From Candidatus Pullichristensenella avicola (GTDB lineage: Bacteria; Bacillota; Clostridia; Christensenellales; Aristaeellaceae): a DNA stretch of 64,000 bases. The notes under the pieces are model-generated. The model was not told the DNA's origin and did no database searches. It saw nothing but the letters and a program-made list of their open reading frames with translations. The number at the start of each line of letters is the position of its first letter. The stretch's first letter is position 1. The position numbers were made by a program, and so were the translations under genes. Positions 34,774 to 43,829 of this stretch are shown piece by piece. The DNA is taken from the NCBI GenBank assembly GCA_018711655.1, contig DVIA01000012.1:1-64000 (forward strand), in the 5' to 3' direction.

Positions 34774-35775
34774 ATGAAAAAGACGCTTATGACGCTTTTG
34801 AATACCTACGGCGCTTCCGGTCGCGAGGACGCCGTTCGCGAGGTCATCGCCGAAATGGCCCGCCCCTATTGCGACCAGATGCATACCGACGCGCTGGGCA
34901 ACCTCATCTGCATCCGCCGCGCCGCCAAAGAGGGCGGCAGGCGCGTCATGGTTTCGGCGCATATGGACCACATCGGTTTCGTCGTCATCGACGCCGATGA
35001 AAACGGCTTTTTGCGCGTGCACAACGCCGGCGGCATCAGCAAGCGCGCCTCCATCAACCGGCATGTGGTTTTTGCAAACGGCGTACACGGCGTGGTTTCC
35101 AACGAAACGGAGGATTTTTCCGCCGACGACGGCAAGATGTCCAATCTCTTTATCGACGTCGGCGCGAAAGACCGCGAGGACGCGCTTTCCATGGTCAATC
35201 TGGGCGACGTCGCCGTCTACGCGCCCGACGCCTTCGAACTGGCCAACGGCATGATCGCCGCCCCGGCCATGGACGACCGCGTGGGCTGCGCCATCGCCCT
35301 GGAGGCCATGAAGGCGCTGGGCGCGTGTGAAAACGAGGTGGCTTTCGTTTTCAGCGCTCAGGAGGAACTTGGCCTGCGCGGCGCGCGCACGGCGGCCTAC
35401 GCCGTGGATCCGCAGATCGGCCTGGCGCTGGATGTGACGCTCTCCGGCGACACGCCCAAGGGCGCGAAGATCGCCGTCAGGGCCGGGCACGGCCCCTGCG
35501 TCAAGGTGCGCGATTCCTCGCTTGTGGCCGCGCCGCGCGTGGTGGCGGGGCTGGAGAAGGCCGCGCAGCGCGCCGGCGTCTGCGTGCAAAGGGAAGTGCT
35601 CCTCTCCGGCGGCACCGACGCCGGCGCCATCCAGACCACGCGCGCGGGCGTGCTGGCCGGGGCGATCTCCATCGCCTGCCGCTACGTCCACTCCGCCTGC
35701 GAAACGGTCTCTCTGGCCGATTGCGAGGGCGCGGCAAAGCTGCTGGCAGAATTTTTGCGCGATCCGGGCGTGTAG
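34774..35775 (+). CDS. M42 family metallopeptidase, third of three
   Basis: A 333-aa M42 peptidase starting one base after the previous stop. Motifs are SAHMDHIG, MDDRVGC, AQEELGLRG, ALDVTLSGD and YVHSACE. In the first motif the usual Glu after HMD is His (HMDH), which could alter metal binding or specificity. Ends 30 bp before the upp promoter. Confidence 0.9.
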   Translation: MKKTLMTLLNTYGASGREDAVREVIAEMARPYCDQMHTDALGNLICIRRAAKEGGRRVMVSAHMDHIGFVVIDADENGFLRVHNAGGISKRASINRHVVFANGVHGVVSNETEDFSADDGKMSNLFIDVGAKDREDALSMVNLGDVAVYAPDAFELANGMIAAPAMDDRVGCAIALEAMKALGACENEVAFVFSAQEELGLRGARTAAYAVDPQIGLALDVTLSGDTPKGAKIAVRAGHGPCVKVRDSSLVAAPRVVAGLEKAAQRAGVCVQREVLLSGGTDAGAIQTTRAGVLAGAISIACRYVHSACETVSLADCEGAAKLLAEFLRDPGV

Positions 35776-35805
35776 CGAAAAAGTGCGAATTCATTGGCGC
35801 CTCTC

Positions 35806-35834
35806 TTGTCTTTCCGGAGAAAATCCGCTATAAT
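35806..35834 (+). promoter_or_regulatory. upp promoter with G-run start
   Basis: TTGTCT (35806-35811), 17-bp spacer, TATAAT (35829-35834). The expected start falls in AAGGGGGC, a run of five G followed by C. Confidence 0.8.
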
Positions 35835-35859
35835 AAGGGGGCAAACAGACGAGCCGGAT

Positions 35860-35895
35860 GCGGCGGGGCGCGGCGATGCTGGCCCCGCCGCTTTT
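35860..35895 (+). terminator. Attenuator-like terminator in the upp leader
   Basis: GCGGCGGGGC (35860-35869) pairs perfectly with GCCCCGCCGC (35882-35891) and is followed by TTTT. It lies between promoter and start codon, so it should cut transcription short unless prevented. This is the layout of a leader attenuator. Confidence 0.75.
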
Positions 35896-35922
35896 CATGG
35901 CAATGGATGGGAGGATACACAG

Positions 35923-36552
35923 ATGGGCAAAGTAGTCGTGGTGGATCATCCGCTGGTACAGCACAAACTTTCTCTTATGCGCGACAAAAACTGTGGAACC
36001 AAGGATTTCCGCCAGCTTCTGGAGGAGATCGGCATGCTGATGGCCTATGAGGTCACGCGCGATCTACCGCTGAAGGAGATCGAGATCGAAACCCCCGTCG
36101 CCCCGTGCAAAACGCGCGTGCTCACCGGCAAGAAGCTGGGCATCGTGCCCATCCTGCGCGCGGGGCTGGGCATGGTGGATGGCGTGACCAACCTCGTGCC
36201 CGCGGCCAAGGTGGGCCATATCGGCCTCTACCGCGATCCGGAGACGCACCTGCCGATCGAGTACTACTGCAAACTGCCGCCGGACGTGGGCGAGCGCGAA
36301 ATGCTGGTGCTTGATCCCATGCTGGCTACGGGCGGCTCCTCCATCGCCGCCATCGACATCCTCAAGCGCTACGGCTGCCGCAGCATCAAATTGGTGTGCC
36401 TGGTCGGCTGCCCCGAGGGCGTGGAGGCGCTTGCAAAGGCGCATCCCGACGTCGATCTCTACATCGCCGCCATCGACGATCATCTCAACGAACACAAGTA
36501 CATCGTCCCCGGCCTTGGCGACGCGGGCGACCGCCTCTTCGGCACCAAATAG
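35923..36552 (+). CDS. upp: Uracil phosphoribosyltransferase
   Basis: A 209-aa enzyme making UMP from uracil and PRPP (pyrimidine salvage). The PRPP-binding segment [17 protein letters not shown] and the uracil-binding C-terminal [16 protein letters not shown] are typical. ATG 35923 ([15 protein letters not shown]) follows GGGAGG; upstream in-frame starts lie within the terminator hairpin. Expression is probably controlled by attenuation in the leader. Confidence 0.95.
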   Translation: MGKVVVVDHPLVQHKLSLMRDKNCGTKDFRQLLEEIGMLMAYEVTRDLPLKEIEIETPVAPCKTRVLTGKKLGIVPILRAGLGMVDGVTNLVPAAKVGHIGLYRDPETHLPIEYYCKLPPDVGEREMLVLDPMLATGGSSIAAIDILKRYGCRSIKLVCLVGCPEGVEALAKAHPDVDLYIAAIDDHLNEHKYIVPGLGDAGDRLFGTK

Positions 36553-36600
36553 TCCCGGCAGGTTCGCTGCGGGGCCTTTGGAAAAGGAGGAAGAAGGAAC

Positions 36601-36945
36601 ATGGCAAGGAGGGGAGCAAGGGGCAAGGGCTGGATCCGCCTGATGCGCATCGTCGTCTGGGTGCTGGCGGCGCTGGTCTTTCTCGCCGGCATCATACTGG
36701 GCATCGCGGTCATGGGCGCATCTGACGCCGCGCAGACGGCCGCCGGCCAGCTCATGTACGACCCCAACAGCATGACCTTCTACTTCACCGTGGCCGGCAC
36801 GGGCGCGGGCATCGCCATCATGGCGGTAATGGCCGTCTTTGCCCTGGTGCTGCTGGCCTCGGCGAGCGTTTATCTGGACATGGCGGAAAATGTGCGCCGC
36901 ATCGCCGCCAGGGTCTCCCGCCGCGCGGCGGAAGAAGAGATGTAG
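36601..36945 (+). CDS. Small membrane protein of unknown function
   Basis: A 114-aa protein with a basic N-terminus and two predicted membrane helices, at about residues 14-40 and 60-90. No known motif is recognised. ATG 36601 follows GGAGGAAGGAAC. Position between upp and a GNAT gene gives no clear hint. Confidence 0.65.
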   Translation: MARRGARGKGWIRLMRIVVWVLAALVFLAGIILGIAVMGASDAAQTAAGQLMYDPNSMTFYFTVAGTGAGIAIMAVMAVFALVLLASASVYLDMAENVRRIAARVSRRAAEEEM

Positions 36946-36952
36946 ATACCTT

Positions 36953-36986
36953 GCAAAGAGCCGGCCGCGCGCCGGCTCCTTTGCGC
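36953..36986 (+). terminator. Hairpin after the small membrane protein gene
   Basis: GCAAAGAGCCGGC pairs with GCCGGCTCCTTTGC with one bulge. No extended T-run follows, so termination would be partial. Confidence 0.45.
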
Positions 36987-37003
36987 TTCGAAGGAGAAAG
37001 CAT

Positions 37004-37564
37004 ATGCCGCTTACGCATGTGGGCACGGTGGCGTTGGTTACGCCGCGTCTTGCCCTGCGCCGCCTGCGCATGGAGGACGCCGGGGATATGTTCCGAAATT
37101 GGGCGGGCGACGCGCAGGTCGCGCGCTATGTCACCTGGCAGGCGCATCGCAGCGAGGAGGATTCCCGGGCCTTTTTGGAGGGCGTCGTTTCCGGCTATGA
37201 CCGGCCCGATCGCTACAATTGGGGAATCGTCTTTGCGGGCGACCTCATTGGCACCATCGGCGTCGTCCGCATCTCGGAGGCGGACGGCAACTGCGAGGTG
37301 GGCTATTGCCTGGGCCGGCGCTGGTGGGGCCAGGGCATTGCCGCCGAAGCGCTGGGCGCGCTCTGCGATTTCCTTTTCGGGCAGGTGGGCTTTCACCGCA
37401 TCGCCGCCGTGCACGACCCCGCCAACCCCGCCTCCGGCCGGGTGATGCAAAAGGCGGGCATGACCTGCGAAGGCACGTTGCGCCAGCAGCGCTTCATCAA
37501 AGGGCGCTTTGTAGACGCGGTGGTATACAGCATTCTTCGGGACGAATGGGAGGAACGCGCATGA
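37004..37564 (+). CDS. GNAT family N-acetyltransferase (RimJ/RimL-like)
   Basis: A 186-aa acetyltransferase. TPRLALRRLRMEDAGDMF at the start, the acetyl-CoA motif EVGYCLGRRWWGQGIAAEA, and HDPANPASGRVMQKAGM are characteristic of the RimJ/RimL branch, which acetylates protein N-termini or small molecules. ATG 37004 follows GAAGGAGAAAG. It overlaps rsmA by 4 bp. Confidence 0.85.
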   Translation: MPLTHVGTVALVTPRLALRRLRMEDAGDMFRNWAGDAQVARYVTWQAHRSEEDSRAFLEGVVSGYDRPDRYNWGIVFAGDLIGTIGVVRISEADGNCEVGYCLGRRWWGQGIAAEALGALCDFLFGQVGFHRIAAVHDPANPASGRVMQKAGMTCEGTLRQQRFIKGRFVDAVVYSILRDEWEERA

Positions 37565-38418
37565 ACGATATTTCCCCTGGCCTGCGCGCGCGGGTGCTTT
37601 TGGAAAAGCATGGTTTTCAGCCAACGCATGCGTTGGGACAGAATTTTCTGCTGGATGAACGATTGCTTTCCCACCTGATCGACCTTGCCGGCGTTGCGGA
37701 GGAGGACGATGTGCTCGAGATCGGCCCCGGGCCGGGGCTGATGACGCGCCTGCTTTCGCAGCGCGTCCGCTCCGTTACCGCGGTGGAACTGGACAGGCGT
37801 CTTAAGCCGGTGCTCTCTTCCATGCTCGAAGGCTGCGAAAATGTGCGCGTGGTCTATGCCGACGCCCTGAAGGCCGATCTTTGCGCCCTCAGCGCTCCCG
37901 GCGCGCGCGTGGTGGCCAACCTGCCCTATTACATCACCGCCGACGTCATCTCCCGCCTGCTTCTGCGCGGGCCGGGCTACAAAAGCGTCGCCGTGATGGT
38001 GCAAAAGGAGGCCGCCGAGCGCATGCTGAGCCTTCCCGGCGACAAACAGTGGTGCCACCTCGCCGCCATCGTGCGCTATTTCGGAAAGGTGCAGATTCTC
38101 GAAGAAATACCGCCCGAGGCGTTTCAGCCCAGCCCGCATGTCGTAAGTGCCTTTTTGCGCATCGACCTTTATGACCAGCGCCCTGTGCGCCCCAACGACG
38201 AAGCCCTGTTTTTGCGCGTGCTTTCCGCAGCCTTCGCCATGCGTCGCAAAACGCTGCAAAACAATCTGCGCGCCGCGTTTCCCCTCAGCGCGCAGGCCGC
38301 CGCCGAGGCCATTGAACGCGCCGGCCTCCCCGAGCGCGTGCGCGGCGAGGCCGTGCCGCTGGAGGGCCTTGCCCGCCTTGCCGACGCGCTGGGCGAGTTG
38401 CTCAAAGCGCAGTTGTAG
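37561..38418 (+). CDS. rsmA: 16S rRNA (adenine1518-N6/adenine1519-N6)-dimethyltransferase
   Basis: A 285-aa methyltransferase (KsgA) that dimethylates two adjacent adenines in helix 45 of 16S rRNA. SAM motif VLEIGPGPGLMTRLL, the preceding ALGQNFLLDE, and the catalytic NLPYYI motif are all present, as is the C-terminal helical RNA-binding part with FAMRRKTLQNNL. ATG 37561 overlaps the GNAT stop. A terminator follows. Confidence 0.95.
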   Translation: MNDISPGLRARVLLEKHGFQPTHALGQNFLLDERLLSHLIDLAGVAEEDDVLEIGPGPGLMTRLLSQRVRSVTAVELDRRLKPVLSSMLEGCENVRVVYADALKADLCALSAPGARVVANLPYYITADVISRLLLRGPGYKSVAVMVQKEAAERMLSLPGDKQWCHLAAIVRYFGKVQILEEIPPEAFQPSPHVVSAFLRIDLYDQRPVRPNDEALFLRVLSAAFAMRRKTLQNNLRAAFPLSAQAAAEAIERAGLPERVRGEAVPLEGLARLADALGELLKAQL

Positions 38419-38420
38419 TC

Positions 38421-38457
38421 GCGCCGCCGGACCGTTCATCTCCGGCGGCGCTTTTTT
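38421..38457 (+). terminator. rsmA intrinsic terminator
   Basis: GCGCCGCCGGA and TCCGGCGGCGC form an 11-bp perfect stem with a short loop and six T residues. Confidence 0.92.
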
Positions 38458-38544
38458 GCGCGCAAACGCGGCGCAGGACGCGAAAGGAGCCCTGCAAATG
38501 CGCGCCGGAACCGGGCGCGAGCGCGCCCGAACGCATCGCCGTCT

Positions 38545-38803
38545 GCAGTTCCTGGCGGCGCAAGTTCCCCGACGCGCCCCGAAGCGAGAAGCGGCCCGGC
38601 GGGGCGGTGAAGCAAATTCCCTGGGGGGCGCGATGCGTTCGCGCATGGCCATATTCGCTATTTCGGATTCAGTCGCAAGTTTCCCCGGGAGCGGCGCGCC
38701 CTGCTGTTCCCGTCCCTTTCCGGCGATTACTTTCATGCAAGCCCCGGGCGCGGCGCGCCCGCCCGCCTCGCGCTGGCGCAGGAGCGTCCGGCGCAAGTTC
38801 CCC
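38545..38803. repeat. Degenerate ~60-bp repeats with GCAAGTTCCCC core
   Basis: GCAAGTTCCCC-like cores occur at about 38560, 38612, 38675, 38737 and 38792 (spacing 52-63 bp), most followed by a GGCGCG-type block. The reverse complement, GGGGAACTTGC, resembles the GGGGAG...GAATTTGCCGC block of the 822-1090 array and GGGGAGCGAACTTGCCGCC at 11263. No gene is seen from 38460 to 39145. Confidence 0.6.
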
Positions 38804-39050
38804 AGGCATGGCCGAAGCATTGTCCGGCACGACCATCAGGCGCCAGGGCCGCCGCAAACGGCGGCGTTTTCGACTGGCGCGCCGGACAAGAGGCCCGCCG
38901 CGCCTCTGACGGCGTTTCACCGCGGTTTCGGCGCGTGTTTGCAAAGGAACAGAAAATATTCTTAAAGATATTTTTTGATATGGAGAAAAAACTTCCTGAA
39001 TTTTTTCCATCTCAACCAAAAAAACGCAACATTTTTTTCCATTGCGTATA

Positions 39051-39079
39051 TGGCTTTTGTTGTGATTTTGCGTTATAAT
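39051..39079 (+). promoter_or_regulatory. glg operon promoter and AT-rich upstream region
   Basis: TATAAT at 39074-39079, with a poor -35 (TGGCTT, 39051-39056) at 17 bp. The preceding 110 bp are strikingly AT-rich for this genome and contain A/T-tract hairpins: AGAAAAAA...TTTTTTCC around 38983-39009 and ACGCAA...TTGCGT at 39024-39047. The weak -35 suggests activation by a regulator. Confidence 0.6.
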
Positions 39080-39145
39080 GTTATGTGTAAGTTATTGCAC
39101 TTCTATCCAACAATACTTCATCATATAAAGGCAGGGATGGACGAC

Positions 39146-40348
39146 ATGAGAAAGAAACGGTGTATCGCCATGTTGCTCGCTGGTGGACAGGGGAGCAGGC
39201 TGGGCTTGCTTACCAAGGTGGTCGCCAAGCCGGCGGTCCCCTTTGGCGGCAAGTACAGGATCATTGACTTCCCGCTTTCCAACTGCGCAAACTCCGGCAT
39301 CGACGTGGTCGGCGTGCTTACGCAGTATCAGCCGCTGGAACTGAACCGCTACATCGGTTCCGGCCAGCCCTGGGGCCTGGACCTGCTCGAAGGCGGCGTG
39401 TTCGTGCTGCCGCCGTATATGAAGGCCAAGAGCGGCGAATGGTACCGCGGCACCGCAAACGCCATTTACCAGAACGTCAGCTTTATCGAGCAGTACGATC
39501 CGGACTATGTGCTCATCCTTTCCGGCGACCACATCTACAAGATGGACTACAACAAGATGCTGGCCGCGCACATGGATTCTCAGGCCGACATCACCATCGC
39601 CGTGCGCCCCGTTCCCTGGGAGGTGGCCCCCTCGTTCGGCATCATGAACGTGGACGAGGAAAACACCATTGTGGAGTTTGAGGAAAAGCCCAAAAACCCC
39701 AAGAGCAACCTGGCCAGCATGGGCGTGTACATATTCACCTGGTCGGTGCTCAGGCAATATCTGACCAAGGACGCGGCCAACGCCGCCTCCAAAAACGACT
39801 TTGGCAAAAACATCATTCCCTCCATGCTGGAGGACAAGCGCCGCCTCAAGGCGTATGCTTTCCAGGGCTATTGGAAAGACGTGGGCACCATCGCCAGCCT
39901 CTGGGAGGCGAACATGGATCTTCTGAAGATCCCGCCGGAGTTCAACCTCAGCGACAGCCGCTGGCCCGTGTACGCGCGCAGCCCGGTGCTGCCGCCGCAC
40001 TATATCGGCGACGAGGCCGCCGTGGAAGGCAGCATGGTCGCCGAGGGCTGCGAAGTAAACGGCTCGGTGAAAAACAGCGTGCTGTTCTACGGCGTGGAAA
40101 TCGCCAAGGGCGCCGTGGTGGAGGACAGCGTCATCATGCCCTATGCGCGCGTGGAGGCCGGGGCGGTCATCCGGCGCGCCATCGTGGCGGAAAACTGCGT
40201 GATCGGCGAAAACTGCCAGGTCGGCGCCGCCGACGGCGAAATCGCCCTGGTCGGTCAGGATACCGACCTGCCCGCGGGCTTTGTCGTGGGCGCGGGCGAG
40301 CAGATAGACGCGCAGGAAGTTGCCAAGAGGGAGGCGGATGCGAAATGA
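39146..40348 (+). CDS. glgC: Glucose-1-phosphate adenylyltransferase
   Basis: A 400-aa ADP-glucose pyrophosphorylase, the committed step of glycogen synthesis. Motifs are [61 protein letters not shown] and the C-terminal left-handed helix repeats. I prefer ATG 39146 (MRKKRC) because GCAGGGA sits at the right distance and family proteins begin there; ATG 39137 is possible. It overlaps glgD by ATGA. Confidence 0.94.
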   Translation: MRKKRCIAMLLAGGQGSRLGLLTKVVAKPAVPFGGKYRIIDFPLSNCANSGIDVVGVLTQYQPLELNRYIGSGQPWGLDLLEGGVFVLPPYMKAKSGEWYRGTANAIYQNVSFIEQYDPDYVLILSGDHIYKMDYNKMLAAHMDSQADITIAVRPVPWEVAPSFGIMNVDEENTIVEFEEKPKNPKSNLASMGVYIFTWSVLRQYLTKDAANAASKNDFGKNIIPSMLEDKRRLKAYAFQGYWKDVGTIASLWEANMDLLKIPPEFNLSDSRWPVYARSPVLPPHYIGDEAAVEGSMVAEGCEVNGSVKNSVLFYGVEIAKGAVVEDSVIMPYARVEAGAVIRRAIVAENCVIGENCQVGAADGEIALVGQDTDLPAGFVVGAGEQIDAQEVAKREADAK

Positions 40349-41478
40349 AGAGCGTAATGGGCATTATCTACACCAACAAAGACGACCTTTCCCTGCGCGA
40401 ACTGACCAGCCAGCGCTCGGTGGCGGCGCTGCCGCTCGCGGGCCGCTACCGCGTGGTGGACTTCATTCTCTCCAGCATGGTCAACTCCGGCGTGCGCAAT
40501 GTGGGCGTCATCATGCAGCGCAACTACCGCTCGCTGATGGACCACCTCGGCTCGGGCAAGGAGTGGGATTTGCATACGCGCAACAACGGCCTGTTTTTGC
40601 TACCGCCGTTTGTCACGCAGGAAAACAACGGCGAATATCTGGGCGTTCTGGACGCGCTGCGGGCGAATTTTGACTATCTGCGCCGCTCCGGCCAGGAACT
40701 GGTCATTCTCACCAACAGCAATATGGTCTTTAACATCAACTACGAGCCGATGATCCGCCAGCACGAGGAATCCGACGCGGACATCACGCTGCTGTACGCC
40801 AAGGTGCGCCCCAACATGGAACTGAGTTCCGCCGGCAAGCACACCCACGCCTTTTTGCAGATGGACGAGGCCGGCCGCGTGACCGATATGGAAGTCAACC
40901 CCAACGCCGCCAGCTATGACACGTTGTATATGAACGTGATGCTGGTCAAGCGCACGCTTTTGATGCACCTGGTAGACGGCGCCGCCGCGCATGGTTCGCA
41001 CGATATCAACCGCGAGCTTCTCCAGCCCGCCATCAAGGCCGGCTCGCTCAAGGTATACGGCTACGAATTCAAGGGCTATTACCGCCGCATTGAAACCATC
41101 AAAAGCTACTTCCGCTGCAATATGGACCTTCTGGACTACAACGTGCGCCGCGAACTGTTCAAGACCAACCCGGTCTATACCAAAACGCGCAACGACGTGC
41201 CCGCCATTTACCGCGACGGCAACAGCGTGACCAATTCCCTGGTGGCCGACGGCTGCGTCATCGAGGGCACTGTGGAAAACAGCGTGCTGTTCCGCGGCGT
41301 GCACATTGGGCGCGGGGCGGTGGTAAAAAACGCCATCATCATGCAGGACAGCGAGATCGAGGACAGCGTGGAAGTGGAGAACGTCATCTTCGACAAAAAC
41401 GTCACCATCCGCGCCCATGGCCGCCTCATCGGCCAGGTGCAGTATCCGATTGTCATCGGAAAGAACGTCACACTGTAA
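40345..41478 (+). CDS. glgD: GlgD, GlgC-like regulatory subunit of ADP-glucose pyrophosphorylase
   Basis: A 377-aa paralogue of GlgC in which the catalytic start AGGxGxRL is replaced by [20 protein letters not shown], as in Firmicute GlgD proteins. GlgD pairs with GlgC to form the active heterotetramer. The [20 protein letters not shown] and C-terminal hexapeptide-like repeats are kept. ATG 40345 overlaps the glgC stop. Confidence 0.93.
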   Translation: MKSVMGIIYTNKDDLSLRELTSQRSVAALPLAGRYRVVDFILSSMVNSGVRNVGVIMQRNYRSLMDHLGSGKEWDLHTRNNGLFLLPPFVTQENNGEYLGVLDALRANFDYLRRSGQELVILTNSNMVFNINYEPMIRQHEESDADITLLYAKVRPNMELSSAGKHTHAFLQMDEAGRVTDMEVNPNAASYDTLYMNVMLVKRTLLMHLVDGAAAHGSHDINRELLQPAIKAGSLKVYGYEFKGYYRRIETIKSYFRCNMDLLDYNVRRELFKTNPVYTKTRNDVPAIYRDGNSVTNSLVADGCVIEGTVENSVLFRGVHIGRGAVVKNAIIMQDSEIEDSVEVENVIFDKNVTIRAHGRLIGQVQYPIVIGKNVTL

Positions 41479-41492
41479 AGGGGGCTTTCCCA

Positions 41493-43184
41493 ATGAAGGT
41501 ATTGTTTGCCGCGAGCGAATGCGTGCCGTTTGTCAAAACCGGCGGTTTGGCGGACGTGGTGGGCGCGTTGCCCAAGCGTCTGCGCGACCAGGGGGCGGAC
41601 GTGCGCGTCATGCTGCCCATGTACTCGGCCATCGAACCCAGATGGCGCGAAAAAATGGAACATGTGCTGTTTTTCTACGTCAACCTCGGCTGGCGCAGGC
41701 AGTATGTGGGCATCGAAAAACTCGTCTACGACGGGATCACCTTCTACTTTGTCGATAACGAGCAGTACTTCGGGCGCAACTACATTTACGGCTACGGCGC
41801 GGACGAGGGCGAGCGCTTCGCCTACTTCTGCCGCGCGGTGCTCGAAAGCCTGCCGTTGATCGACTTCGTGCCCGACATTTTGCATTGCCACGACTGGCAG
41901 ACCGGCCTGATTCCCCCCATGCTGGATATACAGTACCGCAAACTGGAACTGTACAAGAACATCAAGACCGTCTTTACCATCCACAACCTCAAGTATCAGG
42001 GCCTGTTCCAGATCGACGACATCGAGGAAATGGTTTCCCTGGGCGAACTTGCCTATACCGCCGACAGCCTGGAGTTTTACGGGATGTGCTCGTTCATCAA
42101 GGGCGGCATCGTCTTTGCCGATCACATCACCACCGTCAGCCCCACCTACGCCCAGGAGATTCAGACCGCCTACTACGGCGAGCGCCTCGACGGGCTGCTT
42201 CGCGCCCGCGCCGAATCGCTCTCGGGCATACTCAACGGCATCGACACCGACGAATACAATCCCGAGACCGACCCGGCCATCGCCGTCAACTACAACGCCG
42301 ATACCTTCGAAAAGAAGGCCGGCGACAAGATCGCCCTGCAGCGCCAGCTCGGCCTGCGCGAGGACGCGGAAGCGCCGCTGATCGCCATGGTCACGCGCCT
42401 CAATTCCCAGAAGGGGCTGGATCTGGTCGAACGCGTGCTGGCCGAGATCATGTCCACCGGCGCGCAGATGGTCGTGCTCGGCATGGGCGAAAGCAAGTAC
42501 GAGGACCTGTTCAACTGGGCGCAGTGGAAGTACGCGGGCCAACTCTCGGCCACCTTCCAGATGAACCCCGAACTGTCCCACCGCATCTATGCCGGCGCGG
42601 ATATGTACCTGATGCCCTCCATGTTCGAGCCCTGCGGCCTTTCGCAGCTGATCTCCCTGCGCTACGGCGCGCTGCCCATCGCCCGCGAGACCGGCGGCCT
42701 GCGCGATACGGTGCTTTCCTACAATGAATACACCGGCGAGGGCAACGGCTTTACCTTCCTGAACTACAACGCCCACGACATGCTCCATGTCATCGAGCGC
42801 GCGGTGGGCATCTACCGCGAAAAGAAGGACGTGTGGGATATGCTCGCCCGCCGCGCCATGCGCGGAAGCTACGGCTGGGACGAATCGGCGAAAAAGTACC
42901 TCGCTCTCTACGAGGAACTGATCGCCCCCAAGCCGGAAAAGCCCGCCAAGGCGGCCGAAGCGGACGGAAAGAAACCCGCGCGCAAGCGCGCGGCCAAGCC
43001 CGCGGAAGGCGAAAAGAAGCCCGCCGCGCGCAAAACCGCCGCCAAGGCGAAGGAAGCCCCCGCGCAGGAAGCGGAAAAGAAGCCCGCGCGCAAGCGGACG
43101 ACCAAGCCCAAGGCAGGGGAGGGCGAGGCGGAGAAAACGCCCGCGCGCCGCACCCGCGCCAAGAAGGCTGAGCCGGAGGCCTGA
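41493..43184 (+). CDS. glgA: Glycogen synthase with Lys/Ala/Pro-rich C-terminal tail
   Basis: A GT5 glycogen synthase of 563 aa. KTGGLADVVGALPK at the N-terminus binds ADP-glucose, and FEPCGLSQLISLRYGALPIARETGGLRDTV is the C-terminal nucleotide site. The catalytic part ends near residue 475; the last ~85 residues are a repetitive basic tail of (A/K/P)-rich blocks such as ARKRAAKPAEGEKKPAAR, reminiscent of histone H1-like tails. Normal GlgA is about 480 aa. It follows glgD by 14 bp. Confidence 0.93.
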   Translation: MKVLFAASECVPFVKTGGLADVVGALPKRLRDQGADVRVMLPMYSAIEPRWREKMEHVLFFYVNLGWRRQYVGIEKLVYDGITFYFVDNEQYFGRNYIYGYGADEGERFAYFCRAVLESLPLIDFVPDILHCHDWQTGLIPPMLDIQYRKLELYKNIKTVFTIHNLKYQGLFQIDDIEEMVSLGELAYTADSLEFYGMCSFIKGGIVFADHITTVSPTYAQEIQTAYYGERLDGLLRARAESLSGILNGIDTDEYNPETDPAIAVNYNADTFEKKAGDKIALQRQLGLREDAEAPLIAMVTRLNSQKGLDLVERVLAEIMSTGAQMVVLGMGESKYEDLFNWAQWKYAGQLSATFQMNPELSHRIYAGADMYLMPSMFEPCGLSQLISLRYGALPIARETGGLRDTVLSYNEYTGEGNGFTFLNYNAHDMLHVIERAVGIYREKKDVWDMLARRAMRGSYGWDESAKKYLALYEELIAPKPEKPAKAAEADGKKPARKRAAKPAEGEKKPAARKTAAKAKEAPAQEAEKKPARKRTTKPKAGEGEAEKTPARRTRAKKAEPEA

Positions 43185-43199
43185 CATACGCGCAGCCAT

Positions 43200-43228
43200 G
43201 GACCCCGTTCCGCGCCGGAACGGGGTCC
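43200..43228 (+). terminator. Hairpin after glgA
   Basis: GGACCCCGTTCCG and CGGAACGGGGTCC form a perfect 13-bp stem with a 3-nt loop. There is no immediate T-run, only GCTTT ten bases on. Confidence 0.6.
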
Positions 43229-43289
43229 GCGTCGCTTTCCGATCCGCATTTTCTCAGCATTTCCCGCCTGCGATATGTTGCATTGCATC

Positions 43290-43319
43290 TTGCGGTTTGG
43301 AGCGGATTTGTGCTATAAT
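43290..43319 (+). promoter_or_regulatory. Promoter of the hydrogenase-sensing module
   Basis: TTGCGG (43290-43295), 18-bp spacer and TGC-TATAAT (43314-43319), an extended -10. It precedes the [2Fe-2S] protein gene by about 70 bp. Confidence 0.7.
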
Positions 43320-43389
43320 TACACCGTTGAAAACCATGCGATTCCGGCCGGCCGCGGCCGCGCCGAAAGCATAATTAGGAGGAAAACGC

Positions 43390-43629
43390 ATGAAGATCAC
43401 TATCTGCATCGGAAGTTCCTGCCACCTCAAGGGCTCGCGCCAGATCGTCGAGGGCCTGCAGGCGCTGGTCAAGGAGCATGGACTTGAGGACAAGGTCGAA
43501 ATGGGCGGGCGCTTCTGCATGGGCGACTGCCAGAACGGCGTCTGCCTGACGGTGGACGATCAGAAATTTTCCCTCAAGCCCGAGGATGTACAGGCCTTTT
43601 TTGAAAAGGAGATTCTTCCCAAGGTCTGA
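43390..43629 (+). CDS. Thioredoxin-like [2Fe-2S] ferredoxin
   Basis: A 79-aa protein of the NuoE/HydC C-terminal type: CIGSSCHLKG and CMGDCQNGVCL give the CX4C...CX3C pattern (C6, C11, C43, C47) of a thioredoxin-like [2Fe-2S] cluster. Such stand-alone proteins occur next to [FeFe] hydrogenases and may shuttle electrons to them. ATG 43390 follows TAGGAGGAAAA. A 200-bp spacer without a visible gene separates it from the hydrogenase. Confidence 0.88.
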   Translation: MKITICIGSSCHLKGSRQIVEGLQALVKEHGLEDKVEMGGRFCMGDCQNGVCLTVDDQKFSLKPEDVQAFFEKEILPKV

Positions 43630-43829
43630 CGGCGCCGCGCGCCGCGACGGGGGGGCGGCCCTTGCCCCGGGAATGCGCAGAGGCGTCCCGTCCCTTGCGG
43701 GAACGCCCCTGCGTCTGTCCGTTCCGCAGACGCGCCGCCGCGCGCTTTTGACGCGCCGCCGTTTCGGCGGGGCGCGGGGGCGCGTGGCCGCGCCACGAAA
43801 CACCACCGATCGAAAGGCGGTTATCCTTC

